Assembly (NCBI GenBank): GCA_965202955.1
Contig: OZ241871.1
Location: forward strand, 2,666,001 to 2,730,000
Reading direction: 5' to 3'
Length of the DNA stretch: 64,000 bases
DNA from: Bin5 sp034422415
GTDB lineage: Bacteria; Chloroflexota; Anaerolineae; Caldilineales; Caldilineaceae
A model generated the notes under the pieces. That model saw only the letters and a program-made list of their open reading frames with translations. It ran no database searches and was not told where the DNA came from. Below, piece after piece: positions 1-8,830 of this stretch. Each line of letters starts with the position of its first letter. Position 1 is the stretch's first letter. A program made the translations under genes and the position numbers.

Positions 1-37
1 TTTCTCGCGGCGGCAGCAGATACCAGGAACCGCAAAC

Positions 38-1030
38 TCAAGGCTGGTGTTTCACAAGCCGTCGCAGGCGCTCTTCGACCTCGTTGAGCGGATGTCGGAG
101 CGCGTCGTCGCGCAGCCGCTCGAATTCGGGGTAGCCGTTTCGTTCCTCATCCGCCCATTCGCGCGCGAAATCGCCGCGCCGTATAGCTTGCAGCGCCTCG
201 CTCAGCTTCTTCTTGAACGGCGCGGCCGGCAGGATCCAGTCCGAGCGCGACAGGTTGCCGTACTGACTCGTTTGCGAATGAAACGTCATCTGTTTGAAGA
301 AGCCGATGTCGGCCATTTCGGCGGCCGTTTCGGCGAGCTCCTTCGACCCGTACAGCTCCAGCGCGACAACCTCCGGCGCGAATCCGGCCTCCACCAGGAA
401 TTCGTAGGTATGGAGCAGGACCTGGCCCATCGCCGGGTCGAAGGTCTGCTCGAGCAGCAGGTCGAGGTCGGTCTCCTCTTCAAACGACTGCTCGATGACT
501 GCATTGCGGGTCGCCCCGATCCCCTTGGCAATCGCCAGGGCGGTCGCCATCGCCCGGCCCGATGCATCCTGGTGCACGCCGACATAGGCCGCGGCGCCCG
601 AGCCTTCGACATACAGATCGCGTACAACCTTTCCGATCATACGCGGCGCGACCATGATCACGTCTACATCATCCGGCGGCTTGATAAGCTCGAAGCGGAT
701 ATTGTAGCCGTGCGCGAAGACAAGCGTATCGCCCTGATGAAGCTGCGCCGCGATGTCGTTCTCATAAGCGCCCGGCTGGGCTTCGTCAGGTATGAGCAAG
801 ATCAGGATGTCAGCGCGCCGCGCCGCTTCGGCCGTGGCGTACACCGGGAATCCGTCGGCTTCAGCCCGCTTCCAGCTGTTGTCGGTGATCCCCCCGACGA
901 TGACATTTACGCCGCTGTCGCGCAGGTTCAGTCCTTGGGACCGCCCCTGGTTGCCGTAGCCGATGATGGCGACCGTTCTACCCTGCAATTCACCCAGGTC
1001 AGCATCTTCGTCGCCGTAGACCTTGAGCAT
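38..1030 (-). CDS. Ketol-acid reductoisomerase-like protein (IlvC family, divergent)
   Basis: 330 residues, the usual length of class I ketol-acid reductoisomerase, which converts acetolactate with NADPH in valine/isoleucine synthesis. The N-terminal Rossmann motif GYGNQG (24-29) and the run LNLRDSGVNVIVG are clear, as are AHGYNIRF (His107) and HQDASG. Asp190 and Glu194 match the Mg-binding pair. Two departures are visible: the conserved Lys of VAPKGPG is Arg130 (VAPRMIG), and the second metal pair (canonical ExxxE) reads ELYGSKE, with spacing changed by two residues. It is the last gene of an operon for sugar uptake and hydrolysis, 47 bases after phyH, with no ilvB, ilvN or leu gene nearby. 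The fold assignment is firm. A branched-chain role is doubtful, and a related isomerase/reductase acting on a sugar-derived acid is an inference. Confidence 0.85.
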   Translation of the reverse strand: MLKVYGDEDADLGELQGRTVAIIGYGNQGRSQGLNLRDSGVNVIVGGITDNSWKRAEADGFPVYATAEAARRADILILLIPDEAQPGAYENDIAAQLHQGDTLVFAHGYNIRFELIKPPDDVDVIMVAPRMIGKVVRDLYVEGSGAAAYVGVHQDASGRAMATALAIAKGIGATRNAVIEQSFEEETDLDLLLEQTFDPAMGQVLLHTYEFLVEAGFAPEVVALELYGSKELAETAAEMADIGFFKQMTFHSQTSQYGNLSRSDWILPAAPFKKKLSEALQAIRRGDFAREWADEERNGYPEFERLRDDALRHPLNEVEERLRRLVKHQP

Positions 1031-1054
1031 CTCTTCACCCCCATCTCAAATCAT

Positions 1055-1082
1055 CCCCTGTCCCCTGTCCTCTGCCCTCAGG
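1055..1082. repeat. Short heptamer tandem repeat (CCCCTGT type)
   Basis: Three to four head-to-tail seven-base units lie between ilvC-like and phyH: CCCCTGT, CCCCTGT, CCTCTGC, then CCTCAGG, which runs into the phyH stop codon. Period 7 is the same as in the repeats at 12174 and 14986, though the unit sequence differs. Confidence 0.6.
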
Positions 1083-1986
1083 CTTCCTGGATCTCTACCA
1101 GCGAAATGTCATACTCTTTGAATTCGAGATCATAGTCCCGCCAGTAGTATTGCAGCTCCTTCGATTTCCAATCGGCGTAGATCTCTTCCCACGGCAGCAC
1201 CTCGCAGTGGGGCGTGATCGATTTCTTCTCGATCGGCAGCGAGGGAGGTTGATAGCGATAATCCACCGACAGCCTGATCTGGTTCTCAGTCAGATTCGGG
1301 ATCGACTTGTGCACGGTCAGGCTATGGAAGACCAGCACGTCGCCTATCTCGAAGTCGGTCTCGAACCACTCCTGCTCAATCTCGTCGTCGAGAATGACAT
1401 GGCGGTTGCCCGCGCCTTCCGCGGCGCGCACCGGCAGAATGCCCAGCTTGTGCGAACCGCGCAGCACGCTCAGCCCGCCCAGCTGACGCGGGCAGTCGCC
1501 CAGCGGCATCCAACAGGTGTAGACAGTCTTCGTCCCCTGGATGAAGATGTGGTCCTGGTGCGCGGGCGTGGGCGCGTTGCCCTTGGCCGGAATCATCAGC
1601 CGCGCGATCTTGAGCGCATGCACGAGCGCCGTTTCGTCAAATAGCTGCCCCAACATCGTGACCAGGCGCGGATGGTGCGCCAGGCGGTGAAAAGATTCCA
1701 GGCATTGCACGTCGCCGTAGGCCGCCGGGGGAACGCCGACGCCGCAGAAAGGCTCCATCGCGTCGGCCGAGGGATCGGCGATCCCGTCCATCAGCTCCGT
1801 GCCGGGCGCAATCCAGCCGTAGTTGTCGCAGATCTGCAGAATTCGCCGGCGCAGCGCGGTGATCTCTTCGGCAGGCAACAGGCCGCGAAAGAAGAGATAC
1901 CCATCGCGGTCCATCTGGTGCCGCAGCGCCTGCGGGTCATTGAGATGCGCGGTGTGCTCCTGGAGTTCAGCCGTCTTATTCATCAT
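1078..1986 (-). CDS. Phytanoyl-CoA dioxygenase (PhyH) family protein
   Basis: About 302 residues. PhyH enzymes are Fe(II)/2-oxoglutarate oxygenases. The iron ligands are visible as HQD (in PAHQDHIF) and the distal His in SLTVHKS, followed by the 2-oxoglutarate-binding Arg in IRLSVDYRYQ. The start is set at the ATG-ATG pair at 1986/1983, because GGAGAGG lies just upstream; an upstream in-frame extension to 2079 lies inside the previous gene and is unlikely. The start overlaps the stop of the DUF4038 gene by about 11 bases, so translation is probably coupled. The C-terminus (WEEIYADW...YYWRDYDLEFKEYD) resembles the PhyH at 23393, so the two are paralogues. The substrate is unknown; hydroxylation of a sugar- or lipid-like product of the operon is a guess. 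Confidence 0.88.
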   Translation of the reverse strand: MMNKTAELQEHTAHLNDPQALRHQMDRDGYLFFRGLLPAEEITALRRRILQICDNYGWIAPGTELMDGIADPSADAMEPFCGVGVPPAAYGDVQCLESFHRLAHHPRLVTMLGQLFDETALVHALKIARLMIPAKGNAPTPAHQDHIFIQGTKTVYTCWMPLGDCPRQLGGLSVLRGSHKLGILPVRAAEGAGNRHVILDDEIEQEWFETDFEIGDVLVFHSLTVHKSIPNLTENQIRLSVDYRYQPPSLPIEKKSITPHCEVLPWEEIYADWKSKELQYYWRDYDLEFKEYDISLVEIQEA

Positions 1987-3643
1987 TCCTCTCCATGACA
2001 AATATCCAGTCCCATAGGATGGGCGCTTTGGGCATCGTACAGTTCCCCTGTGCGTCGCCCTTGAGCGGCACGGATTCATGCTCCTTGCCGGTCTTTACAT
2101 CATAGTAAAAGCCGCGATAGCGGACGCCTGCCTCCAGCCCGGTGATGGTTACCTCGCCACGGTTGACGTAGCGGATCGACGGACCGGGCAGATAGAAGAT
2201 CCTCACCTGACCGGGGATGCCGGCGGCGTATGGCATAAGACGGTTTTCGACCGTATTGTGCGGCTCGACCCATTCAGGATGCGGCTCGAACTCCCACCAG
2301 GCGTAGCGTTCGAGCAGACGCTTCGAGGTGCCGACATGGGTTGAGCCGGGCAGCCGCGCCGCTTCGTTCCAGGGGATGTCGCCGTAGGAGGCGCCGTGGG
2401 GAGACGGGCCGTAGGGCTTCTCCTGCGTGTTCATCTGCCAGATGCCCATTGCGCCGTAGGTGTGACCGCCCGCGCCGGAGAGCACTGCCGCCCAGAAGAA
2501 AAACCGCTGCGTCTCCGGGTGGCTCATCTCCATCTCGCCCTCGTAGTTGACCTCCGCCACCAGCACCGGGATGCGCGGGCCCTCCTCGACCGCGCTCACG
2601 ACGAGGTGCGCCATGTCGGTCATCGTCTGGTAGCCGAGATGCGCCGGGTGCAGCATATTGAACTCCACCAGTGACGGATCATCGACCGTCAGGTGGGCGA
2701 ATCCGTTGGGATGGATCGTCTGCGGGTGGCCGTAGGGATCGGTCGACTTCACCATGCGCATGATGTCGGACCAGATGGCGCGTTTTTCCGGTGGCAGCCA
2801 GGTCATATCCGCCGTTGTCACCAGCTGCACCTCGGTGCGCCACTGCTGAAACTCGGCCGTCTCCTCCGCCAGATAGTAGGGCATCAGCGCCTCGCCCGTC
2901 GTGCACCAGACGACAGGGTAGGCGCCGTAGCGCGCGATCAGGTAGCGCCAATGCTTCTTGACCACCTCCGGCCCGGCAAAGTCGATGAAATACCCCCACA
3001 AACCGACGATGCAGGGGAGCAGCCCAGAACGCACCAGGTGGGCGACGCGCAGGTCGGCGTGGTCAAAGTAGGCGGGGTTGATTCGGAAAAACTCGCGGTC
3101 CCACGGGAAACCGGCCTCATTGGCGCCGCGCTCGTCGAACGGCTCCATGTCGGGATAGAGTCCGGCGATGATCTGGACCACGCTGAAGCCCTTGGCCGCG
3201 CGGTCAGCCGCCAGCTCCTGGACATCTTCAGGCCAGCGCAGGCGCTTGCAGAAGCCCATCCACCAGGTGTCGGCCAGCCAGAAAAAGGGCGTACCGTCGA
3301 CATGCTCGAACGTGCGCCCGCTGGCGGCGACTCGCAGCGGTCCGTGCTTGAGGAGGGGATTGTCGCCCGTGTACGGCGAGATTTCGAGCGTACCCGTCTG
3401 GCCGTGCAGGCTGCTGTTGCTTGCGTCCGAGCAGACGGTGCGGTAGTGGTGGGTGCCGGTCTGCGTCGAGCTGTAACGCACCCGCCAAGTCTGGTCGCCG
3501 GCCCAGAAGGCGGGCACGACCTGTTCGCTGCCGTCGGGGCGGGTGACCAGCACGTCCAACTCGACGTCGTTGAAAGGGTCGCCGTAGGCCTTGCCCGAAC
3601 TATAAACCCATTCGGTGGCGCAATTCTGGATGGCATTGAGCAT
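1976..3643 (-). CDS. DUF5060/DUF4038 glycoside hydrolase-like protein (apiosidase-like), copy 2
   Basis: 555 residues. The N-terminal part (about 1-90; GDPFNDVELDVLVTRPDG...VPAFWAG) looks like the beta-sandwich DUF5060. The central part (about 110-430) looks like the DUF4038 TIM barrel with FFWLADTWWMGFCKRL, AAKGFSVVQIIAGLYPD and GANEAGFPWD. The C-terminus is a small beta domain (RGFYYDVKTGKEHE). DUF4038 proteins include glycosidases acting on apiose- or arabinose-type side chains. No signal peptide is seen, so it probably acts in the cytoplasm on imported oligosaccharides. It is a tandem paralogue of the gene at 3683 and lies 39 bases after it. The stop TAA falls inside the start region of phyH. 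The family is confident; the sugar cleaved is unknown. Confidence 0.85.
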   Translation of the reverse strand: MLNAIQNCATEWVYSSGKAYGDPFNDVELDVLVTRPDGSEQVVPAFWAGDQTWRVRYSSTQTGTHHYRTVCSDASNSSLHGQTGTLEISPYTGDNPLLKHGPLRVAASGRTFEHVDGTPFFWLADTWWMGFCKRLRWPEDVQELAADRAAKGFSVVQIIAGLYPDMEPFDERGANEAGFPWDREFFRINPAYFDHADLRVAHLVRSGLLPCIVGLWGYFIDFAGPEVVKKHWRYLIARYGAYPVVWCTTGEALMPYYLAEETAEFQQWRTEVQLVTTADMTWLPPEKRAIWSDIMRMVKSTDPYGHPQTIHPNGFAHLTVDDPSLVEFNMLHPAHLGYQTMTDMAHLVVSAVEEGPRIPVLVAEVNYEGEMEMSHPETQRFFFWAAVLSGAGGHTYGAMGIWQMNTQEKPYGPSPHGASYGDIPWNEAARLPGSTHVGTSKRLLERYAWWEFEPHPEWVEPHNTVENRLMPYAAGIPGQVRIFYLPGPSIRYVNRGEVTITGLEAGVRYRGFYYDVKTGKEHESVPLKGDAQGNCTMPKAPILWDWIFVMERNDE

Positions 3644-3663
3644 AACTGTTTTCTCCGAACAGC

Positions 3664-3691
3664 AGTGGATGGTGAGTGGTGGTCAGTTAGC
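3664..3691. repeat. Degenerate heptamer repeat between the DUF4038 paralogues
   Basis: Four imperfect seven-base units (AGTGGAT, GGTGAGT, GGTGGTC, AGTTAGC) run across the stop of the upstream gene. The units resemble the AGTGGTC heptamers at 14986. The match is weak and could be chance. Confidence 0.3.
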
Positions 3692-5419
3692 CATGCTTGG
3701 GTCGATTCCTGTGCTTGTGCGTTCCAGCACAAGCACCCAGTCCTGGATGATCGGCGGCTTGGGCGGTTGCCATGCACCCTGCTCGTCGGGGACCACGTCT
3801 CCGGCGTCGTGCTCCCGCCCATAACGGGGGTCGTAATAATAGGCGCGATAGCCGGCGTCAGGCTCGATCTCCCTGACAGTGATCAGATAGCGAACAGGGA
3901 TGAAGATGATGCGGACTTCCCCCGGGATGCCGGCCGCGAACGGTCTGATGTAGCCCTGCATCGGCTTGAAATGGTGCTCGCCGCGGTGCGTGATCCATTG
4001 CGGGGAGGGCTCAAACCGCCACCAAGGGTACCGTTCCAGCAGGCGGCGGCCCAATCCCACCTGGCGCGAGCCGGCGAAGTGCATCGCCTCGTCCCACGGG
4101 TCCTCATCGAACCCCTCTCCGTAGATGCGCGGGCTGGCGCCGTAGGGCGCTTCGCGCGTGTTCACCTGCCAGATGCCGCTGGCGCCGTAGGTGTGGCCGG
4201 CCGCGCCGCTCAGCACGCTTCCCCAGAACATCAACCGTTGCACGTTTTCCCAGTTCCAGCCGCCCTCGCCCTCGTAGCAGGATTCGCCGACGAATCTGGG
4301 CATTCTCGGCTTCCTGGGCACCTGACTTCTGACTTCGTCCAGGATCTGCGGGAATGTGAGTATGTCATGCAGGCCGCACTGCGTGATGTCTACGTCGATG
4401 ACCGCAGGATCGTCAACGTGATCATACGACCAGATGCCGCCGGTGCCGGGATGGATCGTCATCGGGTGCCCGTAAGGATCGATTGACCGGAGATGGCGGG
4501 CGACGCGCGTCCACGCCGAGCGCACCTTGTTCTGCCGCTCCTGCACTCTGCTCGACAGGTCCTCGCGTTTGAGCCGCGTCTTTGCTACGCCTCCTTCGTC
4601 ATCAGCCCGTTGCCTCAGCGCGGCCGTGTAGATATCCTGCCAGTGCGGGTGGCTGTAATGCGGCATCAGCGCCTCGCCCGCAACGTCCCAGACGACTGGA
4701 TAGGCACCGTAGCGCGCAACTATGTAGTGCCAATGCTGCTTAAGCCTCTCCTCGCCGGCAAAATCCATAAAGTAGCCCCAGCAGCCGACGATGCTCGGTA
4801 GCAGCCCGCTCTGCACCAGCCAGTCGATCCGCCGGTCCGCCATGTCGAACCAGGCGGGATTAACGCGACTGAAATCTTTCTCCCAGGGGAAACCGGCCTC
4901 GTTGGCGCCACGCGGGTCAAAGGGAGGCATGTCCGGGTATAGGCCGGCGACGAGCTGAATGACAGTGAAGCCCTTCTGCGCGCGGTCCGCGGTCAAGCGC
5001 CTGAATCCATCGGGCCAGGGCAGCCGTTCGACCAGCCCCATCCACCAGGTATCGCCCAGCCAGAAAAAGGGCTTGCCATCGCAGTGCTCCAGGTGACGGC
5101 CGCTATCGGCGACGCGCAAGGGCCCGTGCCGCAAAAGGAGGTTTTCGCCGTCGTAGGGCGTGATTTCGATCGTGCCTTCCAGCCCGTGCAGGCTGTCGTT
5201 GTCGGTGTCGGAGCAGCGTGTATGAAAGCGGTGCCGGCCGACCTTGGGGGAGGCGTAGCGCACGCCCCACTCCTGTTGCCCGCGCCAAAAAGCGGGGACG
5301 GTACGCACGCTGCCTTCTGGATCGATGATGTCAACGTCGAGCGTTACCTGATTGAAAGGGTCGTCGTAGAGCTTGCTGGAAACGCAGCTCCATTCAAAAA
5401 GATGGTTTTGCGGGGGCAT
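3683..5419 (-). CDS. DUF5060/DUF4038 glycoside hydrolase-like protein (apiosidase-like), copy 1
   Basis: 578 residues with the same layout as its downstream paralogue: an N-terminal DUF5060-like sandwich (DDPFNQVTLDVDIIDPEG), a DUF4038 barrel (FFWLGDTWWMGLVERLPWPD, KGFTVIQLVAGLYPDMPP, GANEAGFPWEKDF, CWGYFMDFAG) and a C-terminal YYYDPRYGREHD domain. Copy 1 has an extra stretch near residue 255-285 (HWQDIYTAALRQRADDEGG...) absent from copy 2. No signal peptide is seen. It begins 8 bases after the permease stop, so it is co-transcribed with the importer and probably hydrolyses what the importer brings in. The paralogues are diverged enough to suggest different linkages or sugars. Confidence 0.85.
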   Translation of the reverse strand: MPPQNHLFEWSCVSSKLYDDPFNQVTLDVDIIDPEGSVRTVPAFWRGQQEWGVRYASPKVGRHRFHTRCSDTDNDSLHGLEGTIEITPYDGENLLLRHGPLRVADSGRHLEHCDGKPFFWLGDTWWMGLVERLPWPDGFRRLTADRAQKGFTVIQLVAGLYPDMPPFDPRGANEAGFPWEKDFSRVNPAWFDMADRRIDWLVQSGLLPSIVGCWGYFMDFAGEERLKQHWHYIVARYGAYPVVWDVAGEALMPHYSHPHWQDIYTAALRQRADDEGGVAKTRLKREDLSSRVQERQNKVRSAWTRVARHLRSIDPYGHPMTIHPGTGGIWSYDHVDDPAVIDVDITQCGLHDILTFPQILDEVRSQVPRKPRMPRFVGESCYEGEGGWNWENVQRLMFWGSVLSGAAGHTYGASGIWQVNTREAPYGASPRIYGEGFDEDPWDEAMHFAGSRQVGLGRRLLERYPWWRFEPSPQWITHRGEHHFKPMQGYIRPFAAGIPGEVRIIFIPVRYLITVREIEPDAGYRAYYYDPRYGREHDAGDVVPDEQGAWQPPKPPIIQDWVLVLERTSTGIDPSMAN

Positions 5420-5427
5420 TGAGCGCC

Positions 5428-6273
5428 CTATCCTTTGATCGCGCCGGCGGTGAGGCCGCTCATGAACTGGCGCTGCAGCAGGAGGAAGACGATGATGAGG
5501 GGGACCGTCATCATGATGATCAACGCGAAGCGGTATTCGTGCAGGACGAAGCCGATGGCGCCTTCAAGCTCGAACAGGATCAGCCCCAGCGGCATCGTGC
5601 GCAGACCCGGTTTGCTTGTCATCAGCATCGGCAGCAGAAAGTCGTTCCATGTCCCCAGTCCGGTGAAGATGGCGACTGTGGCCAGCGCCGGTCGCGTCAG
5701 TGGCAGCATGATGCGCCAGTAGATGGTGAAGCGTGTTGCGCCGTCCATCAGGGCCGCGTCTTCGATCTCTTCGGGCAACCCCTCGAAGAAGCCGCGCAAG
5801 ATCAGGATGGCAAAGGGAAGGCCCAGCGCGACGTAGGGCCCAATCATGGCGAAATAGGTGTCCAGAAGCTTGAAGGTAACGTTGACCTGGTAGAGCGGCA
5901 CCATGATCGCAGCCGCCTGCAACATCAGCCCGGCCAGAAAGAGCAGATAGAACGGCTCTTTGAATGCGAAGTCGAGCCGGGCGAAACCATAGGCCGCCAG
6001 CGAGGCGAGAAAGAGGATCGCAACAACCGACGCCGCGGTAACGACAAAGCTGTTGAATGCCAATACAGGTACATTGGCGATCTCCCAGGCCTTTGCGAAA
6101 TTGCCCAGTGATATCTCCCACGGGATCAGCCCCCTGTTCAGCGCGGACTCGCCAGGCGCTTTCAGGCCGGTCGAGAAGGCGATCAGCCAAGGGAAGATCA
6201 TGATGAACGAGAAAAAGAGCAGCACCGCATGGGTGAGTACCGATTTTCTGCTGAACTTCAGCCCGAACACCAT
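5428..6273 (-). CDS. Carbohydrate ABC transporter permease (MalG/UgpE type)
   Basis: 281 residues from the ATG at 6273, chosen because GGAGGG sits 7 bases upstream; a TTG start at 6288 would overlap that site. There are six predicted membrane segments, starting with SVLTHAVLLFFSFIMIFPWLIAFSTGLK. The EAA loop that contacts the ATPase reads EEIEDAALMDGATRFTIYWRIMLPLTRPAL in overlapping form. This is an inner-membrane subunit of a CUT1-type sugar importer, pairing with the permease at 6301. No ATPase gene is in the operon, so a shared MsmK/UgpC-type ATPase encoded elsewhere is expected. Confidence 0.93.
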   Translation of the reverse strand: MVFGLKFSRKSVLTHAVLLFFSFIMIFPWLIAFSTGLKAPGESALNRGLIPWEISLGNFAKAWEIANVPVLAFNSFVVTAASVVAILFLASLAAYGFARLDFAFKEPFYLLFLAGLMLQAAAIMVPLYQVNVTFKLLDTYFAMIGPYVALGLPFAILILRGFFEGLPEEIEDAALMDGATRFTIYWRIMLPLTRPALATVAIFTGLGTWNDFLLPMLMTSKPGLRTMPLGLILFELEGAIGFVLHEYRFALIIMMTVPLIIVFLLLQRQFMSGLTAGAIKG

Positions 6274-6300
6274 CTGTGTACCCTCCAAATCGGAGCCTGT

Positions 6301-7245
6301 CTATAGCTGAACGCGGCGCCCGCGCATCAGGAGCAGCTGGAAAATGGTCACGACCGCCGAAATAAGGAGCAGCAAGACCGAAAGCGCGGAGGCATAACCG
6401 GTGTGATTGGTCCTGAATGCCAGGTCGTAGATCTGGTACGCGATCACCTCGGAGGCGTGATAGGGCCCTCCGCGCGAGAGCAGAAAGACGAGGGCGAACG
6501 CATTGATCGAGCGGATCAGGCCCAGAATCCACAAGGCGCGCGTCGTGCCCATCGTCAGCGGGACCGCCACATGCCACATCTGGCGAAAACCTGTCGCGCC
6601 GTCGACCGCGGCGCAGTCGTACAGGTCCTGCGGAACAGCTTGCAAGGCAGCCAGAAAGACGACAACCCAAAAGCCGAGCGAGGCCCACAAAGAGACCAAA
6701 ATGATGGCGAAAATGGTAACGTCGGGGTCCGCCAGCCAGATGCGCGTCAGCCCTTCCAACCCGTTCTCGCGCAGCGCGTGGTTGAGCATGCCGACTTCGG
6801 GCTGGTAGATGAACTCCCAGGTATAGCCGATCACGACGAGCGAGGCGGTTACAGGCAGGAAGAAGGCGGCGCGGTAGGTGTTGCGGAAGCGGATGCGCTG
6901 ATTGAGCAGCCAGGCGAAGAGGAAGCCGGCGACCGAGAGGGAGATTACGGTGATGATCGCCCAATAGACGTTGTTGCGGATGCTGAGGCGGAAGGCGCGG
7001 TCCTTTGTCAGCAGCCGCACGTAGTGGTCCAGTCCGGTGAACTCGCGGTCAGGGCTGATCCCATCCCATATAAAGAAGCCATTGTAAAGGGTGGCGATGA
7101 TCGGCCAGGCAATGAACCCCAGGTAGACGATCAGCCCCGGCAATATGAACAGGAAGCCGCCATTGGCGCGCAACGCGCGCGCGATCCGCTGCATCGCGCT
7201 CTGATCGTCCCGGTGTCGCGTTGCGCCCGCCGCCGCAGTTGCCAT
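6301..7245 (-). CDS. Sugar ABC transporter permease (MalF/UgpA type)
   Basis: 314 residues. A cytoplasmic N-terminus of about 30 residues is followed by FLFILPGLIVYLGFIAWPI, typical of the first helix of CUT1 MalF-like permeases, and by five further hydrophobic segments. The EAA loop reads VPQDLYDCAAVDGATGF followed by the VPLTMGTTR stretch. It lies 75 bases after the binding-protein gene and 27 bases before the second permease start, as in standard binding protein-permease-permease operons. The ATG at 7245 has no clear Shine-Dalgarno sequence; Met18 (MQRIARAL, at 7194) is an alternative start. Confidence 0.93.
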   Translation of the reverse strand: MATAAAGATRHRDDQSAMQRIARALRANGGFLFILPGLIVYLGFIAWPIIATLYNGFFIWDGISPDREFTGLDHYVRLLTKDRAFRLSIRNNVYWAIITVISLSVAGFLFAWLLNQRIRFRNTYRAAFFLPVTASLVVIGYTWEFIYQPEVGMLNHALRENGLEGLTRIWLADPDVTIFAIILVSLWASLGFWVVVFLAALQAVPQDLYDCAAVDGATGFRQMWHVAVPLTMGTTRALWILGLIRSINAFALVFLLSRGGPYHASEVIAYQIYDLAFRTNHTGYASALSVLLLLISAVVTIFQLLLMRGRRVQL

Positions 7246-7320
7246 TCGTTCAGTATTCAGAAACAGATGTGTGGGTTCACCATTGGCCGCGCAGATGCGC
7301 GGCCAGTGGTGTTGTGGAAA

Positions 7321-8712
7321 CTAGGACTTGACCCAATTCTGGCAAGACATGTCGAAGGCGTCCTGGACCTCCAGCGCGGCCTCTTCAGCCGTGATCAGGC
7401 CGGCGGTCACACCCGGCAGCACGATGCCCAGCTGCTGGTAGACATCGGTGCACAGCACGCGGCGGAAGACGTTGTCGCCGCTGACCATCGCTTCCAGCAG
7501 CGGCTCTCCCAGGTTCTTGTCGAAGTCGGTGTTCTGCGGCGGGACCTCGATCGCTTTTGCGCCCATCGGCTGACCGGTGCTCGCGATCTGCTCCGCGCCG
7601 GGTCCGAGCGTGCGCCACTTCATGTATTCCCAGGCGTTGTCTTTGCGCTGCGATTCGGAGACCATCGCTACGCCGGCATCGGTCGCGGCCAGCCCTCTTG
7701 AGCCGGGCAGCAGGAAGGTGCCGACGTGATTGTTCATCGCGTCGCGGATCACTTCCGACTCGTGGTTGAGGAAGCCGAAGTAGGGCGTGCCGGTGAAGAT
7801 GTTGATCATCGGCCTCTCGCCGGTACCGTTCCAGAACGGCTCGCGCACCGCGTTGCCGTCCTGCGCGCCGATAGCCCCCTCCTGCATGTATTCGTTATAC
7901 ACTTTGGCGAAGAGGTCGAACGCTTCGACGACGCCCGCGTCGGCGAAACTGCCATTCCCCACCTGCACCTCGTCCAGCTGACCGCGTCCCGTCACCTCGA
8001 CCAGGCTCTTGAACCAGTCGACCAGGTTGGCAGGATGGTAGTAGCCGCCGATCGGCGAGATGCCGTCGTCCAGGAAAGACTGGCAGAGGGCTTCGAAGTC
8101 GTCCCACGTCTCCAGCGCCGAAGCATCGATGCCGCGTTCCTCGAAGGTGGGAATCCAGTAGTAAAGCCAGCCAAGCAGCTGCATGTTGCCCGGCAGGTAG
8201 AGGGCATCGCCCGAAAGGTCCACGATGCCGGCCACCAACTCCATTTCGCTCAAGGCGGCGCCTGAGAAGGTGTCCTCCTTCCAGCTGGCGCCCCATTCAG
8301 CCTCGCCGCGGTCGTTGAGCGGCTCAACGAAGCCCCAGAACGGCCCCATGATGTCGAAGTCGGTGTTCAGCAGGTCGGGGCCGGTGCCCGCAGGCAGGGC
8401 TGCCTTGAGCTTCGCCGCCATGTCCGGGTGGTCGACCATGCCAAGCTCCAGGTCCAACCCGGTGTCCGCTTTGAGTGTATCTGCGAAGATGTCTTCGCCC
8501 TCCGGGCTCCGGTAGCGGGCCATCGCCGTGCCCCAACTCCACAGAGAAACACCGGTGTCAGCTTCGGCGGGCATGGACTCTTCCGCGTCGCCCTGGTCTG
8601 CCGGCGCCGCTGCCGGTGGAGCGCACGCAGCCAGCGCCGCGCCGGCGGTCGCAAATGCCGAAACGCGCAGGAAGTCACGCCTGGAAACAAAGTTGCGAAC
8701 CCTGTCAGTCAT
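7321..8712 (-). CDS. Extracellular sugar-binding lipoprotein of ABC importer
   Basis: 463 residues from the ATG at 8712, preceded by AAGGAGAA. The N-terminus has a twin-arginine motif (SRRDFL, 10-15), a hydrophobic Ala-rich segment and a lipobox LAAC with Cys30, so it is probably exported by Tat and lipid-anchored outside the membrane. A low-complexity Ala/Pro linker follows, then a family-1 solute-binding fold (GTGPDLLNTDFDIMGPFWG; a C-terminal helix with AALEVQDAFD). It is the first gene of the seven-gene operon that contains the two permeases and two DUF4038 hydrolases. The ligand is probably a plant- or algal-type oligosaccharide, inferred from the hydrolases only. Confidence 0.92.
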   Translation of the reverse strand: MTDRVRNFVSRRDFLRVSAFATAGAALAACAPPAAAPADQGDAEESMPAEADTGVSLWSWGTAMARYRSPEGEDIFADTLKADTGLDLELGMVDHPDMAAKLKAALPAGTGPDLLNTDFDIMGPFWGFVEPLNDRGEAEWGASWKEDTFSGAALSEMELVAGIVDLSGDALYLPGNMQLLGWLYYWIPTFEERGIDASALETWDDFEALCQSFLDDGISPIGGYYHPANLVDWFKSLVEVTGRGQLDEVQVGNGSFADAGVVEAFDLFAKVYNEYMQEGAIGAQDGNAVREPFWNGTGERPMINIFTGTPYFGFLNHESEVIRDAMNNHVGTFLLPGSRGLAATDAGVAMVSESQRKDNAWEYMKWRTLGPGAEQIASTGQPMGAKAIEVPPQNTDFDKNLGEPLLEAMVSGDNVFRRVLCTDVYQQLGIVLPGVTAGLITAEEAALEVQDAFDMSCQNWVKS

Positions 8713-8830
8713 TGCTGTTCTCCTTGGTGTGTGAGCAGTCCGATCGAGGACAGATTGAAAATAAGCTCTGCCGTTTACTGCGACGGTGGCGAAGGAGGTA
8801 TACACAAAGCCAGAAGCCGTGGATGCGACA

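Noticed and set aside
2693..4486. 597-codon plus-strand frame opposite the DUF4038 genes
   Set aside because: It is a shadow of two recognised genes, spans their boundary and shows no domain.
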